A stretch of 42,709 nt of DNA from SXRF01 sp039808985 (GCA_039808985.1 JBDHUC010000016.1:1-42709); one strand, 5' to 3'. Shown: positions 1 to 8,016, counted from the first letter of the stretch. Translations and numbers: made by a program. The notes: generated by a model from the sequence alone, not told the origin.

Positions 1-329
1 CCTATTACTTAGCGATATTTATAGTGTAATATAATGAATCGCAATATTGGTATAGAGTATAAAAATTTATAATAAACAATAACTTATGGATATAGCAAAT
101 AATAATTTGTACAATTAATTATTATTTGGTAATTCACCCGCTACGCGGCGTAAAATTGGGCTTTCAGCCTCGATTTCATAAGTAAAGATAGCCCAGCAGA
201 TATAATTTAACAAGCGTCAATTTTGATTTTTGCCCTGCAAATCAACAGAAGGCTCATGTTGCTGTTTTGATATACAAGCTCTTTGTTGATATTAAGCTAT
301 TTGCTGTGCCGTAGCGTAAGCAAAGGAAA
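1..329. other. AT-rich region without a recognisable gene
   Basis: No convincing reading frame, RNA gene or terminator is visible. The most regular structure is an AT-rich palindrome at 97-127: AAATAATAATT (97-107) mirrored by AATTATTATTT (117-127) around TTGTACAAT. Short GC-rich scraps containing CGCTACGCG (about 139-150) and CCGTAGCG (about 309-316) resemble the palindromic intergenic repeats seen elsewhere in the window. The stretch lies downstream of the minus-strand tRNA gene, so it may hold its 3' trailer and degraded sequence. Confidence 0.6.
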
Positions 330-405
330 TGGTGGGGGGAGAGGGATTTGAACCCCCGACCAAGGCGTTATGAGCGCCCTGCTCTAACCGCTGAGCTATC
401 CCCCC
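330..405 (-). tRNA. tRNA-Ile2 (CAT anticodon, probably lysidine-modified)
   Basis: Reading the minus strand gives a full cloverleaf. The acceptor GGGGGGA pairs with TCCCCCC, the D arm is GCTC/GAGC, the anticodon stem GGGCG/CGCCT holds the loop CTCATAA (anticodon CAT), and the T arm is GGGGG/CCCTC around TTCAAAT. Discriminator A and the CCA end are encoded (330-333). CAT could mean elongator Met. The D loop AGCGGTTA and the CTTGGTCG variable region match the bacterial minor tRNA-Ile (ileX type), whose C34 is converted to lysidine by TilS. The gene is therefore called Ile2, with elongator Met as the alternative. Confidence 0.85.
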
Positions 406-590
406 AATTAATCAGGAACCCGATGCGGACTACATATCGCATAGTGATTAGTAGCTAGCGAATTGCTTTTCAATCTTTTTTCTGAAAAAAATCACAATTT
501 CCATTAAAAAGCTACTATTTTGCTTGCAATACAAGCGTGTCTGGGTTAGAAGTCACCCTCCAAAAATACATTTAAACTAGGACATGCGCT

Positions 591-869
591 ATGAAACAGG
601 ACATTCACCCGGAATATCATAAAATTACAGTCGTTATGACAGACGGCAGCAAATACGATACTTACTCTACCTGGGGTAAGGAAGGGGATGTGTTGCAGCT
701 TGATGTTGACCCCCTTACGCATCCGGCATGGGTTGGCGGTGTGAACCTGCGTAAAACCGGACAGATGGAAAAATTCCAGAACCGTTTTGCAAGCTTTTCG
801 GTCGCAACCGCAGGCGGCGCTTCGGCTGATGCTAAAAAAGCCGAGAAGAAAGATAAAAAAGCCTCTTAA
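591..869 (+). CDS. rpmE: 50S ribosomal protein L31 (bL31)
   Basis: This 92-residue protein has the bL31 signature: N-terminal MKQDIHPEYHKITVVMTDG, then TWGKEGDVLQLDVDPLTHPAWVGG. It lacks the CxxC zinc-binding cysteines, so it is the zinc-independent C- form. It sits at the central protuberance of the large subunit and helps bridge to the small subunit. The C-terminal 20 residues are an Ala/Lys-rich tail of the kind common in alphaproteobacteria. The gene stands alone, with an AGGA motif before the ATG and a clear terminator 24 bases after the stop. A small hairpin GCTTG-CAATA-CAAGC (522-536) lies in the leader. Whether it serves autoregulation is unknown. Confidence 0.96.
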   Translation: MKQDIHPEYHKITVVMTDGSKYDTYSTWGKEGDVLQLDVDPLTHPAWVGGVNLRKTGQMEKFQNRFASFSVATAGGASADAKKAEKKDKKAS

Positions 870-892
870 TTAAATTAATATATATTTACTTT

Positions 893-925
893 AAAGCCAG
901 CGGTAGGAATGCCCTGGCTTTTTTA
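893..925 (+). terminator. Rho-independent terminator of rpmE
   Basis: The stem AAAGCCAG (893-900) pairs with CTGGCTTT (914-921), closes a 13-base loop, and is followed by a T run. Its position just after rpmE and before ftsZ fits the end of a single-gene transcript. Confidence 0.85.
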
Positions 926-1085
926 TTGCCATGTATGTAGATTTAGCTCTGGCTTTTTTGAAGAAAAATTTTTATTATTGCTGAGAATTAAATGTAATTT
1001 TTTTACGTTAACCACAAAATATAGTGGTAAATGCTAAAAAATTCATCAATATTAGGCACAGGTAAAAATTTCTGGGAGCGCAATC

Positions 1086-2777
1086 ATGACCATAAACCTT
1101 CAGATTCCAACAAAAATTGAGCATTTGCGCCCTACTATTACAGTTATTGGTGTTGGCGGCGCTGGCGGCAATGCGGTCAACAACATGATCGCTTCGAATC
1201 TTGAGGGTGTTAATTTTGTGGTGGCCAATACTGATGCCCAGGCTTTGGATCACTCGCTTACCGAGAGGACCATCCAGCTTGGCGCTGGAATCACCAAAGG
1301 CCTTGGTGCAGGTGCCAACCCTAATGTAGGGCGCGAAGCCGCCGAAGAGGCCAAGGAAGAAATCGCGGCTTATATCGAAGGTAGCAACATGGTGTTCATA
1401 ACCGCCGGAATGGGCGGCGGTACTGGAACTGGCGCTGCATCTGTAGTTGCGCGCATCGCCAAGGAGCAGGGCGTGCTTACAGTTGCGGTGGTTACCAAGC
1501 CGTTCCAATTCGAAGGCAAGCACCGCATGTGCCTTGCTGAAGAGGGGCTTAAGGATTTGCAGGATTATGTTGATACGCTTATAGTCATCCCTAACCAGAA
1601 TTTGTTTCGCATAGCTAACGAGCGCACGACTTTCGCCGATGCGTTCAAGATGGCAGATGAAGTACTGCATTCCGGAGTGCGCGGGGTTACTGACCTGATG
1701 GTAAAACCCGGCCTGATAAATCTTGATTTCTCCGATATACGCACTGTGATGCGTGAAATGGGAAAAGCGATGATGGGAACCGGCGAATCCTCTGGTGAAC
1801 GCAGGGCGATAGAGGCTGCTGAATCGGCAATCTCCAACCCCCTGCTTGATGATGTTTCCCTTAAGGGAGCAAGGGCTTTGCTGGTAAATGTTACTGGTGG
1901 AAATGATATGACATTGTTTGAGGTTGATGAAGCCTTAAACCGCATCCGTGAAGAAGTGGATGCTGATGCTAATATTATTTTCGGCTCCACATTCAGCGAT
2001 ACAATGGAAGGCAAGATGCGTGTATCGGTTGTTGCAACAGGGATTGATGTGCAGTCGCATAGTCCGGTTGCAGGAAAATCAACTATGCTTTCGGAAGGGC
2101 GCAAGCCATATAGTTTCGCAAGCGTAACGAAAGAGCCTATTAAAATGGCGCCGCGTGTTGCGCCGGTTGCGGCCATTGCCACGGTTGAGCCAGTGCGCGA
2201 AGCTACCCCTGAGTTTTCTGCGCCGGCCATGGCTGCGCGTCCCCATGTCGTGGAGCAGCGTGCAGGAGGTGCGGTGCGTTTTGAAAAAACAGAAACCTAC
2301 CAGCAACAGGAAGCTGCCGAGTATAATCCGGCCCCTGTACAGGCGCAGACACAGCCGCAACCACAACAATATACTGCGCAGGCAATTGATGTTAGCCCTG
2401 TTCTGCGTGAACAGGCGGTTGCTCCTGCGCCGTTTGTTCCTAATGCCCCGCAGCCGGTTCTGTCCCAGCCAGTTCAGGATAATCGCGTATTCCAGCATCA
2501 GCCAGCAATGAGGCCTAATCCACAGGTTGCTCCTTACCGTCGTGAAGTTTCTGAGCCACTGCGCGGCGCAGCCAGTTCGGCACGGGGATTTTTTAAGCGT
2601 ATGGCAGATGCAGGCCGTGCCCTTTCAGCGCGCAACGAAAGTGAAAAAGAAATTGAAGAACCGCGTGTGCAGGTGGTACAGAAACCAGTTAATACAACAA
2701 CTTCATCCGACCGCCCTGTAAAAGATCAGGACCAGTATCTGGACATACCAGCATTTTTAAGGCGTCAGGCCAACTAG
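1086..2777 (+). CDS. ftsZ: Cell division protein FtsZ
   Basis: FtsZ is the tubulin-like GTPase that forms the Z ring at mid-cell. The GTP-binding core fills roughly residues 15-330, with GVGGAGGNAVNNMI near the N-terminus and the tubulin signature GGGTGTG at residues 110-116. A long, disordered Pro/Gln/Ala-rich linker (about residues 345-545) follows. The protein ends in IPAFLRRQAN, the alphaproteobacterial C-terminal peptide that binds FtsA and other partners. At 563 residues it is long, as expected for this class. GGGAG precedes the ATG at a normal distance. ftsQ, ftsA and lpxC are not next to it, so ftsZ lies outside the usual dcw cluster. The upstream 160 bases contain one GTTAACC, which is not enough to claim CtrA control. 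Confidence 0.98.
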   Translation: MTINLQIPTKIEHLRPTITVIGVGGAGGNAVNNMIASNLEGVNFVVANTDAQALDHSLTERTIQLGAGITKGLGAGANPNVGREAAEEAKEEIAAYIEGSNMVFITAGMGGGTGTGAASVVARIAKEQGVLTVAVVTKPFQFEGKHRMCLAEEGLKDLQDYVDTLIVIPNQNLFRIANERTTFADAFKMADEVLHSGVRGVTDLMVKPGLINLDFSDIRTVMREMGKAMMGTGESSGERRAIEAAESAISNPLLDDVSLKGARALLVNVTGGNDMTLFEVDEALNRIREEVDADANIIFGSTFSDTMEGKMRVSVVATGIDVQSHSPVAGKSTMLSEGRKPYSFASVTKEPIKMAPRVAPVAAIATVEPVREATPEFSAPAMAARPHVVEQRAGGAVRFEKTETYQQQEAAEYNPAPVQAQTQPQPQQYTAQAIDVSPVLREQAVAPAPFVPNAPQPVLSQPVQDNRVFQHQPAMRPNPQVAPYRREVSEPLRGAASSARGFFKRMADAGRALSARNESEKEIEEPRVQVVQKPVNTTTSSDRPVKDQDQYLDIPAFLRRQAN

Positions 2778-2811
2778 GCAGGATTCGGGTTTCATGATTC
2801 AGGGATTTGTT

Positions 2812-2831
2812 ATGCCAGCGGAGGTTGGCAT
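2812..2831. terminator. Candidate bidirectional terminator between ftsZ and trmJ
   Basis: ATGCCAGC (2812-2819) pairs with GTTGGCAT (2824-2831), an 8-bp stem with one G-T pair and a four-base loop, between two convergent genes. There is no strong T run on either side, so the call rests on position and stem. Confidence 0.4.
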
Positions 2832-2843
2832 CCTGGTTTAAGT

Positions 2844-3557
2844 TTATTTCCCGCGCTCCCAGAGTGAGCGCAACATGCCGCGGAATGTACGGATTTCCTG
2901 CTCACTCCACTGGGCGCGCATAAGCATATTTTTCAGGTTCTGCCACATGATGGGCTTTTTCTGTTCAACCCGGAAATATTCTGCTTTATCAAGGTAAGAT
3001 TCGAGCTGGTCAAATAGCCCGAAAATATCGGATTTTAGAGCCGGAGCGTTAGTATTTATTTCTTTTATGACTTTTTTTTGAGTGTTTGCTTTTAGCCATT
3101 CATAGCCGATGATAACACTTGATTGCGCAATATTGAGCGATTTGTTTTTTGCATCTGTCGGTATAGTTATTATATTGTCGCATAAGGTTATTTCCTCATT
3201 TTCGATTCCGGTACGCTCAGGGCCGAAAACCAGCGCTATATTCTGCCTGTTGTTTGTTGCAATCTCCTGCATGGCCTGCGCTGGTTCCAGTACACGCTTA
3301 TTCATATCGCGGGGGCGGGCGGTTGTGGCATAGGCGATATTTATGTCGACCATAGAAGTTACAAAATTTTCATAGATTTTTGCGTCCGCAATAATTGATT
3401 CCGCACCCGCAGCCATTTCGACTGCCTTTGGATTGGGCCAGCCATCACGCGGGGCGACAATACGAAGTTCACTAAGGCCGAAATTGCTCATGGCACGCGC
3501 AACCGCGCCGATATTTTCACCCATCTGCGGGCGGATAAGGATTACAACTGGCGACAC
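2844..3557 (-). CDS. trmJ: tRNA (cytidine/uridine-2'-O-)-methyltransferase TrmJ
   Basis: This 237-residue SPOUT-class (SpoU/TrmH superfamily) enzyme is expected to 2'-O-methylate position 32 of certain tRNAs using S-adenosylmethionine. The knot-forming motifs are visible: IRPQMGENIGAVARAMSNFG near the N-terminus, then LVFGPERTGIENEEI, then the SLNIAQSSVI motif that forms part of the cofactor site. It starts with GTG directly abutting the TAA of cimA (sequence TAAGTG on the minus strand). It is therefore last in the DUF433-DUF5615-cimA-trmJ transcript and probably depends on translational coupling. Confidence 0.9.
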   Translation of the reverse strand: MSPVVILIRPQMGENIGAVARAMSNFGLSELRIVAPRDGWPNPKAVEMAAGAESIIADAKIYENFVTSMVDINIAYATTARPRDMNKRVLEPAQAMQEIATNNRQNIALVFGPERTGIENEEITLCDNIITIPTDAKNKSLNIAQSSVIIGYEWLKANTQKKVIKEINTNAPALKSDIFGLFDQLESYLDKAEYFRVEQKKPIMWQNLKNMLMRAQWSEQEIRTFRGMLRSLWERGK

Positions 3558-5159
3558 TTACTTTTTTCCCGTGGATTTCATCAGCTTATAAGTTACGGAA
3601 TCGTGCAGCGCATTGAAAGACGCATCAATTACGTTACCGGAAATACCTATGGTATTCCAGCTATTTCCCTTGCTGTCGCGTGATTCTATCATAACACGGG
3701 TTATTGCCTTGGTGCCATCCTGCGGCGTTAAAATACGCACCTTGTAATCGGTAAGTGTCAGATCCTTAATGGCTGGAAAATGCGAAACCAGGATCTTGCG
3801 CAAGGCGGCATCAAGGGCATTTACCGGGCCATTGCCCTCGGCGGCGTTTATAACTTCTTCACCATCTATCATTAGCTTTATGGTTGCTTCGCATATATTG
3901 ATGGTTTTTCCTTTGTTGATGCGGCGCTCGCCGATCACGCGGAAACTTTCAACATTGAAATATTCAGGAACTGTTCCCAGCATCCTGCGCGCAAGCAGCT
4001 CAAAGCTTGCTTCTGCCCCTTCATAAGCATAGCCCTGCTTTTCGCGCTGCTTTACCTCATGCACCAGCTCTGCTATGCGCTCGTCATCGTCCTTCACCTT
4101 TATGCCAAACTGTTTAAGGCGATTTATTATATTTGATTTCCCGGCCTTGTCGGAAACCAATATTGTGCGGCGGTTTCCTACCAGTTCCGGCTTTATATGT
4201 TCATAACTTGAGGAGTCTTTTGCCATGGCGGAAACATGCAGTCCCCCCTTATGCGCAAAGGCGGCGCTGCCAACATAGGGAGCATGCTGGTTGGAAGCAC
4301 GGTTAAGGCGTTCATCCAGCATATGCGAAAGATGAGTAAGCGATGACAGTTTATCTTCACTGATACCGGTGGAAAAGCCCATTTTAAGCATCAGGTTAGG
4401 AATTATAGAAATCAAATTGGCATTGCCGCAACGCTCACCGATGCCGTTTATAGTGCCCTGTACCTGCCTGACGCCTGCACGGACTGCCGATAGCGAATTG
4501 GCAACCGCGTTGTCGGTGTCGTTATGGCAATGCACGCCTAAATTTTTTCCGCCTATATGTCTGGTAACTTCAGTAACTATATCCTCTATTTCAAAGGGCA
4601 GCGAACCACCATTGGTATCGCACAGCACAATCCAGCGCGCACCCGCATCAAAGGCGGCTTTAAGGGAATCCATGGCAAATTCAGGATTGGATTTATAGCC
4701 ATCAAAAAAATGCTCGGCGTCATATAATGCCTCGCGCTTGTTTTTAACTATGTGCGAAATTGAGTCACTTATCATTTTCAAATTTTCAGGCAGGGAAATA
4801 TTAAGCGTTGATTTAACCTGGTTTGCCCAGCTTTTGCCAACGATGCAGATGGAACCGGCGCCACTTTCCAAAAGAGCTGCCAATGCAGGGTCATTGGCCG
4901 CGCTGCGCCCAGAACGCCTTGTCATTCCAAAGGCTGATATTTTTGCTTTGCCAAGGGCAGGGGGGGATGCAAAAAAGGCATCGTCATTCGGGTTTGCTCC
5001 CGGCCAGCCACCTTCAATATAATCAATGCCGATTTTATCGAGTTCCCGGGCAATGGCCTGCTTGTCGGCAACTGTGAAATCCACTCCTCGCGCCTGCGAG
5101 CCATCGCGCAGGGTGGAATCATACAAATACACACGTTCTTTTCTAAGTTCTTTGGTCAT
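3558..5159 (-). CDS. cimA: Citramalate synthase (CimA type)
   Basis: This 533-residue enzyme condenses pyruvate and acetyl-CoA to (R)-citramalate, the threonine-independent route to 2-oxobutyrate for isoleucine. The TIM-barrel domain begins with YLYDSTLRDGSQARGVDF and holds the metal-site motif GVHCHNDTDNAVANS and the loop GTINGIGERCGNANL. The C-terminal third (from about residue 390) is the LeuA-type allosteric dimer domain. The length and the DGSQ...EGGWPGANP features match the long CimA clade rather than isopropylmalate synthase (LeuA) or homocitrate synthase, though substrate cannot be proven from sequence. The ATG overlaps the stop of the upstream DUF5615 gene by four bases (ATGA). Confidence 0.88.
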   Translation of the reverse strand: MTKELRKERVYLYDSTLRDGSQARGVDFTVADKQAIARELDKIGIDYIEGGWPGANPNDDAFFASPPALGKAKISAFGMTRRSGRSAANDPALAALLESGAGSICIVGKSWANQVKSTLNISLPENLKMISDSISHIVKNKREALYDAEHFFDGYKSNPEFAMDSLKAAFDAGARWIVLCDTNGGSLPFEIEDIVTEVTRHIGGKNLGVHCHNDTDNAVANSLSAVRAGVRQVQGTINGIGERCGNANLISIIPNLMLKMGFSTGISEDKLSSLTHLSHMLDERLNRASNQHAPYVGSAAFAHKGGLHVSAMAKDSSSYEHIKPELVGNRRTILVSDKAGKSNIINRLKQFGIKVKDDDERIAELVHEVKQREKQGYAYEGAEASFELLARRMLGTVPEYFNVESFRVIGERRINKGKTINICEATIKLMIDGEEVINAAEGNGPVNALDAALRKILVSHFPAIKDLTLTDYKVRILTPQDGTKAITRVMIESRDSKGNSWNTIGISGNVIDASFNALHDSVTYKLMKSTGKK

Positions 5160-5488
5160 GGCAATATAAGTAATGCTTCTTCTGGATTATTATAAAATTC
5201 ATTTATATTTTTTTTATTTGTTAATAAGCAGTGCAAAATATTATCCGTTGAAGCATTGCCTATAGATAATAAAACTATTTTCGGAGGCGCGCCAAATAAT
5301 GTCACAAGCTGCACAAAGTCACTATCTTTAGAAACAATTATATAATCGTTTTTTGCGCTGAAATCCCATATTTCCCTATCTGATGCGCTCCCCATTCCGA
5401 GCACACCTACATGGCTGCTGCCAGACCACACATCGCATAGGGAATCTAACAGGTAACGTGATAAATTTTGATCCAGAAGTAACTTCAC
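5156..5488 (-). CDS. DUF5615 PIN-like protein (probable toxin of a TA pair)
   Basis: The 110-residue protein has the Mut7-C/DUF5615 PIN-like layout: N-terminal KLLLDQNLSRYLLDSL with an acidic residue at position 6, a central ASDREIWDFSAKNDYIIVSKDSDF carrying further conserved acidic residues, and a hydrophobic strand IVLLSIGN. PIN-fold proteins of this kind are predicted metal-dependent RNases and are commonly encoded with a DUF433 partner, as here. It begins with GTG abutting the TAA of the DUF433 gene and ends in an ATGA overlap with cimA. Toxicity is inferred from the family and the pairing and is not shown by the sequence. Confidence 0.82.
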   Translation of the reverse strand: MKLLLDQNLSRYLLDSLCDVWSGSSHVGVLGMGSASDREIWDFSAKNDYIIVSKDSDFVQLVTLFGAPPKIVLLSIGNASTDNILHCLLTNKKNINEFYNNPEEALLILP

Positions 5489-5713
5489 TTAAAATGCTAC
5501 TTGATGTATAAGCCGCTCACGACTGGCAGCGAAAGCTAAACAACTTTGGATATGTTCCGGTTTAATTTCAGGAAAATCACGGCAAATATGCTCAACGCTC
5601 ATACCAGACGCCATATACTCTAAAATATCGCTAACGGTAATACGCGTTCCAGACAAACATGGTTTGCCGGAGCGTATAGCTGGGTCAATAGTTATAATAT
5701 TTTTGAAATTCAT
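5489..5713 (-). CDS. DUF433 protein (probable antitoxin)
   Basis: The 74-residue protein has the DUF433 hallmark ITIDPAIRSGKPCLSGTRITVSDILEYMASGMS and ends with a short helical segment. The family has a winged-helix or homeodomain-like DNA-binding fold and normally precedes a DUF5615 gene. The pair is thought to act as a type II toxin-antitoxin module resembling VapBC. As the first gene of the transcript it is placed to be the autorepressor. A short inverted repeat lies eight bases upstream of its ATG. Confidence 0.85.
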   Translation of the reverse strand: MNFKNIITIDPAIRSGKPCLSGTRITVSDILEYMASGMSVEHICRDFPEIKPEHIQSCLAFAASRERLIHQVAF

Positions 5714-5720
5714 AGCTTTT

Positions 5721-5736
5721 AATGTAACACATTATA
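5721..5736 (-). promoter_or_regulatory. Candidate promoter and operator of the DUF433/DUF5615 operon
   Basis: On the minus strand TATAAT (5736-5731) is overlapped by an inverted repeat AATGT-GTT-ACATT (5733-5721), which ends eight bases before the DUF433 start. A -10 element merged with a small palindrome is the usual layout for an autoregulated TA operon. No good -35 is spaced 17 bases upstream (TTGACA occurs only 8 bases away), so the promoter itself is tentative. Confidence 0.4.
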
Positions 5737-5897
5737 TGGCTTAATGTCAAATTATGTTTAATTATCGCCGCCATTAATTAACTGTTATTAATCATGTAAA
5801 TATCCTTTTTATTTATGTTGAAAAAACACTTGCTTTAGCGTTGAATGCGAAGATTAAACCCCTGAGTATAACATCATAAAATTTGAGGACTAAAAAC

Positions 5898-7085
5898 ATG
5901 GCTGGCGAAATTATTGTTCCATCACTCGGTGAATCCGTATCCGAAGCGACCATTGCTAAGTGGTTCAAAAATGTAGGCGATAGTGTGCAGATGGATGAAC
6001 CGATCGTTGAGCTTGAAACCGATAAGGTAACTATGGAAGTCAACGCACCGGCCAGCGGCGCCCTTAAATCTATCGCTGCCGCTGAAGGCAAGACTGTTGC
6101 TGTGGGCGCTTTGCTTGGCATAATTGAAGTTGGCGCTGTGGGAGCAAAAACAGCATCTGCTGCCAGTGCACCTGCCGCTGCTAAAGTATCTGCCCCAACC
6201 CCGCAGGCATCTGCCCCTGCTTCCGCGCAACCGGGGCCTGCTGCGCGCAAAATGCTCGAAGAAACAGGGATTCCAGCTTCCTCAGTTTCTGGCACTGGCA
6301 AGGATGGCCGTGTGACCAAAGGCGACATAATGTCTGCTTCCGCATCTGCTGGCCAGCAATCTTCCAGCCAGGCGCTCAACAATTCGCCAAGGGAAGAGCG
6401 CGTGAAAATGAGCAAGCTGCGCCAGGTTATAGCAAAACGCCTGAAAGAATCACAGAATACTGCGGCGATACTCACCACTTTCAATGAAATCGACATGAGC
6501 AATATAATTGCCATGCGCGCTGAATATAAAGATGCGTTTGAGAAAAAACATGGTGTGCGCATGGGTTTCATGTCACTGTTTGTAAAGGCTGCGGTCAATG
6601 CGCTTAAGGAAATTCCGGCGGTAAATGCCGAAATCCAGGGTGATGAGCTGGTTTATAAGAATCATTACGACATTGGCGTTGCTGTTGGAACCGAGCAGGG
6701 GCTGGTTGTTCCGGTGGTGCGTGATGCTGACCTGCTGTCGCTTGCTGAAATAGAAAAGGAAATCGGAAGGCTTGCAGAGAAAGCGCGCGTTGGCTCGCTG
6801 GCCATGAGCGACCTTGCAGGCGGTACATTCACTGTTTCTAATGGCGGGGTATATGGCTCGCTGATGTCTACCCCGATAATCAACCCGCCGCAATCTGGTA
6901 TACTTGGGATGCACAAAACCGAGGAACGCCCTATAGCTGTCAAGGGCCAGGTGGTTATCCGCCCGATGATGTATGTGGCGCTTTCCTATGACCACCGCAT
7001 CATCGATGGCAAGGAATCAGTAACCTTCCTCGTTAAAGTAAAAGAAGCTATCGAAGATCCAAGAAGGCTGCTTTTAGGATTGTAG
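5898..7085 (+). CDS. sucB: 2-oxoglutarate dehydrogenase E2, dihydrolipoyl succinyltransferase
   Basis: This is the core acyltransferase of the 2-oxoglutarate dehydrogenase complex of the TCA cycle. A single N-terminal lipoyl domain carries the lipoylated lysine in ETDKVTMEV (K43). An Ala/Pro hinge follows, then the peripheral E3-binding domain (ARKMLEETGIP...GRVTKGDI), then the catalytic domain ending in SYDHRIIDGKE with H366 and D370. The single lipoyl domain and 395-residue length fit SucB rather than the pyruvate dehydrogenase E2. The start is the ATG at 5898, because GAGGA lies nine bases before it; the frame opens earlier at a TTG that lies upstream of this ribosome site. sucA is not adjacent; upstream is the oppositely oriented TA-cimA operon. 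Confidence 0.95.
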   Translation: MAGEIIVPSLGESVSEATIAKWFKNVGDSVQMDEPIVELETDKVTMEVNAPASGALKSIAAAEGKTVAVGALLGIIEVGAVGAKTASAASAPAAAKVSAPTPQASAPASAQPGPAARKMLEETGIPASSVSGTGKDGRVTKGDIMSASASAGQQSSSQALNNSPREERVKMSKLRQVIAKRLKESQNTAAILTTFNEIDMSNIIAMRAEYKDAFEKKHGVRMGFMSLFVKAAVNALKEIPAVNAEIQGDELVYKNHYDIGVAVGTEQGLVVPVVRDADLLSLAEIEKEIGRLAEKARVGSLAMSDLAGGTFTVSNGGVYGSLMSTPIINPPQSGILGMHKTEERPIAVKGQVVIRPMMYVALSYDHRIIDGKESVTFLVKVKEAIEDPRRLLLGL

Positions 7086-7086
7086 T

Positions 7087-7380
7087 ATGCCATCCACATA
7101 TGATATTTTGAAAAAGTGCCGCCTTGAGATATTGGCGCTTGCTGATAGAAGTGGCCTTTCTAATATCAGGGTTTTTGGATCGGTTGCGCGTGGCGAAGAA
7201 AATGAAAAAAGCGATATTGATTTATTGGTTAATGTAGAGAAAACGGATGATCCGCTTGCGTTTCTTGATTTTCAGGACAATATATCTAAGATGTTTTCCC
7301 GCAAAGTTGATATAGTTTTTGAAAGCGGTCTTTACCATGCTTTGCGCGAACGTGTGTTAAATGAAGCGAAGCCAGTATGA
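7087..7380 (+). CDS. MNT-type nucleotidyltransferase (MntA-like), partner lost
   Basis: The 97-residue minimal nucleotidyltransferase has the active-site motif FGSVARGEENEKSDIDLLV followed by a third acidic residue in KVDIVF. Small MNT proteins normally pair with a HEPN (DUF86/HepT) protein. In studied pairs MntA AMPylates and neutralises the HepT RNase. Here the ATG of the following frame overlaps the stop (ATGA), exactly as in an intact pair, but that frame ends after 14 codons. The gene begins one base after the sucB stop, so it is cotranscribed with sucB. Whether the orphan enzyme still acts, perhaps with a distant HEPN protein, is unknown. Confidence 0.88.
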   Translation: MPSTYDILKKCRLEILALADRSGLSNIRVFGSVARGEENEKSDIDLLVNVEKTDDPLAFLDFQDNISKMFSRKVDIVFESGLYHALRERVLNEAKPV

Positions 7381-7421
7381 CCAATTCACATGATGATAAA
7401 TTGTATTTAAAACAGGAATAA
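7377..7421 (+). pseudogene. Fourteen-codon stub of a HEPN/DUF86 (hepT) gene
   Basis: The frame starting in the ATGA overlap encodes MTNSHDDKLYLKQE and then TAA. DUF86/HepT proteins typically begin with a short polar stretch followed by a D..LYL..I segment, so this looks like the genuine first residues of the partner, cut off where the sequence passes into the ribosome-binding region of the next gene. By eye, the rest of hepT was deleted. The similarity is short and could be coincidental, but its location in the expected place and frame supports it. Confidence 0.5.
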
Positions 7422-7426
7422 ATAAA

Positions 7427-7990
7427 ATGAAGTCCAAGGCAGCGGTTATTATAGGTATGTTGCTAGCTGTCCATCCTGTTCTTGCCGCTGACACACAGCC
7501 GAAAAAAGCTGTGAGCGAAGAAAAACTCGCCATTGATTTTTTTGCGGCCATGTGCCTTAAAACCGGGGGTAAGACCGCAAAAATTGAGGAAAGGTTGGGT
7601 AAAGCAGTAAATGAGCTGGATAAAAAAACCATTGTGGGCAACCAGTATTCAATGGAGCAGACCGAGGATATATGGGCGGTGCCGAATTCTGCGAGCAAGG
7701 AACCATATATATTATCAGTTACCAAAAGTGGCATCTGCTATGTTGGTCTTAATGCCTCCAATGCTGTGAAACTTAAGCAGGATTTCAAGGGGTTTGTGAC
7801 ATCCCAGGCAGTCCAGATAAAATCGGCTGTGGAAGAAAAAAAGCCTGATGTGCAGATTCCAGACGGCATGGAAATGAATTTTTATGAAGTGAAAATCCCA
7901 CGTAGCGACCATGTAATAAAATTTTCAATTGCTGTGCCGGATGATTCCGATCCCACGGTGCGCTCGACCATGACGGTTGCCAGCGAATAA
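7427..7990 (+). CDS. Predicted periplasmic protein of unknown function
   Basis: The 187-residue protein is not recognised. It has a standard signal peptide (MKSKAAVIIGMLLAVHPVLA, cut before ADTQP). The mature part is polar, with two cysteines (AAMCLKTGG and KSGICYVGL) that could form a disulfide in the periplasm, and a mixed helix/strand pattern with no repeats. AGGAA lies at a workable distance before the ATG. It lies between the MNT gene and lpd on the same strand, so it is probably cotranscribed with sucB and lpd, but nothing in the sequence ties it to the TCA cycle. Confidence 0.7.
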   Translation: MKSKAAVIIGMLLAVHPVLAADTQPKKAVSEEKLAIDFFAAMCLKTGGKTAKIEERLGKAVNELDKKTIVGNQYSMEQTEDIWAVPNSASKEPYILSVTKSGICYVGLNASNAVKLKQDFKGFVTSQAVQIKSAVEEKKPDVQIPDGMEMNFYEVKIPRSDHVIKFSIAVPDDSDPTVRSTMTVASE

Positions 7991-8016
7991 AATAACAAAA
8001 ATTTTGAGGAGAGATT

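Noticed and set aside
1005..1013. GTTAACC upstream of ftsZ as a CtrA box
   Set aside because: The second TTAA at the required 7-base spacing is missing, so only a half site is present.
1008..1670. Long open frame opposite ftsZ
   Set aside because: It lies antisense to a highly conserved gene and shows no domain or ribosome site; shadow frame.
5813..6598. Long open frame on the strand opposite sucB
   Set aside because: It mirrors sucB coding bias, has low-complexity Ala/Ser composition and no ribosome site; it is a shadow of sucB.
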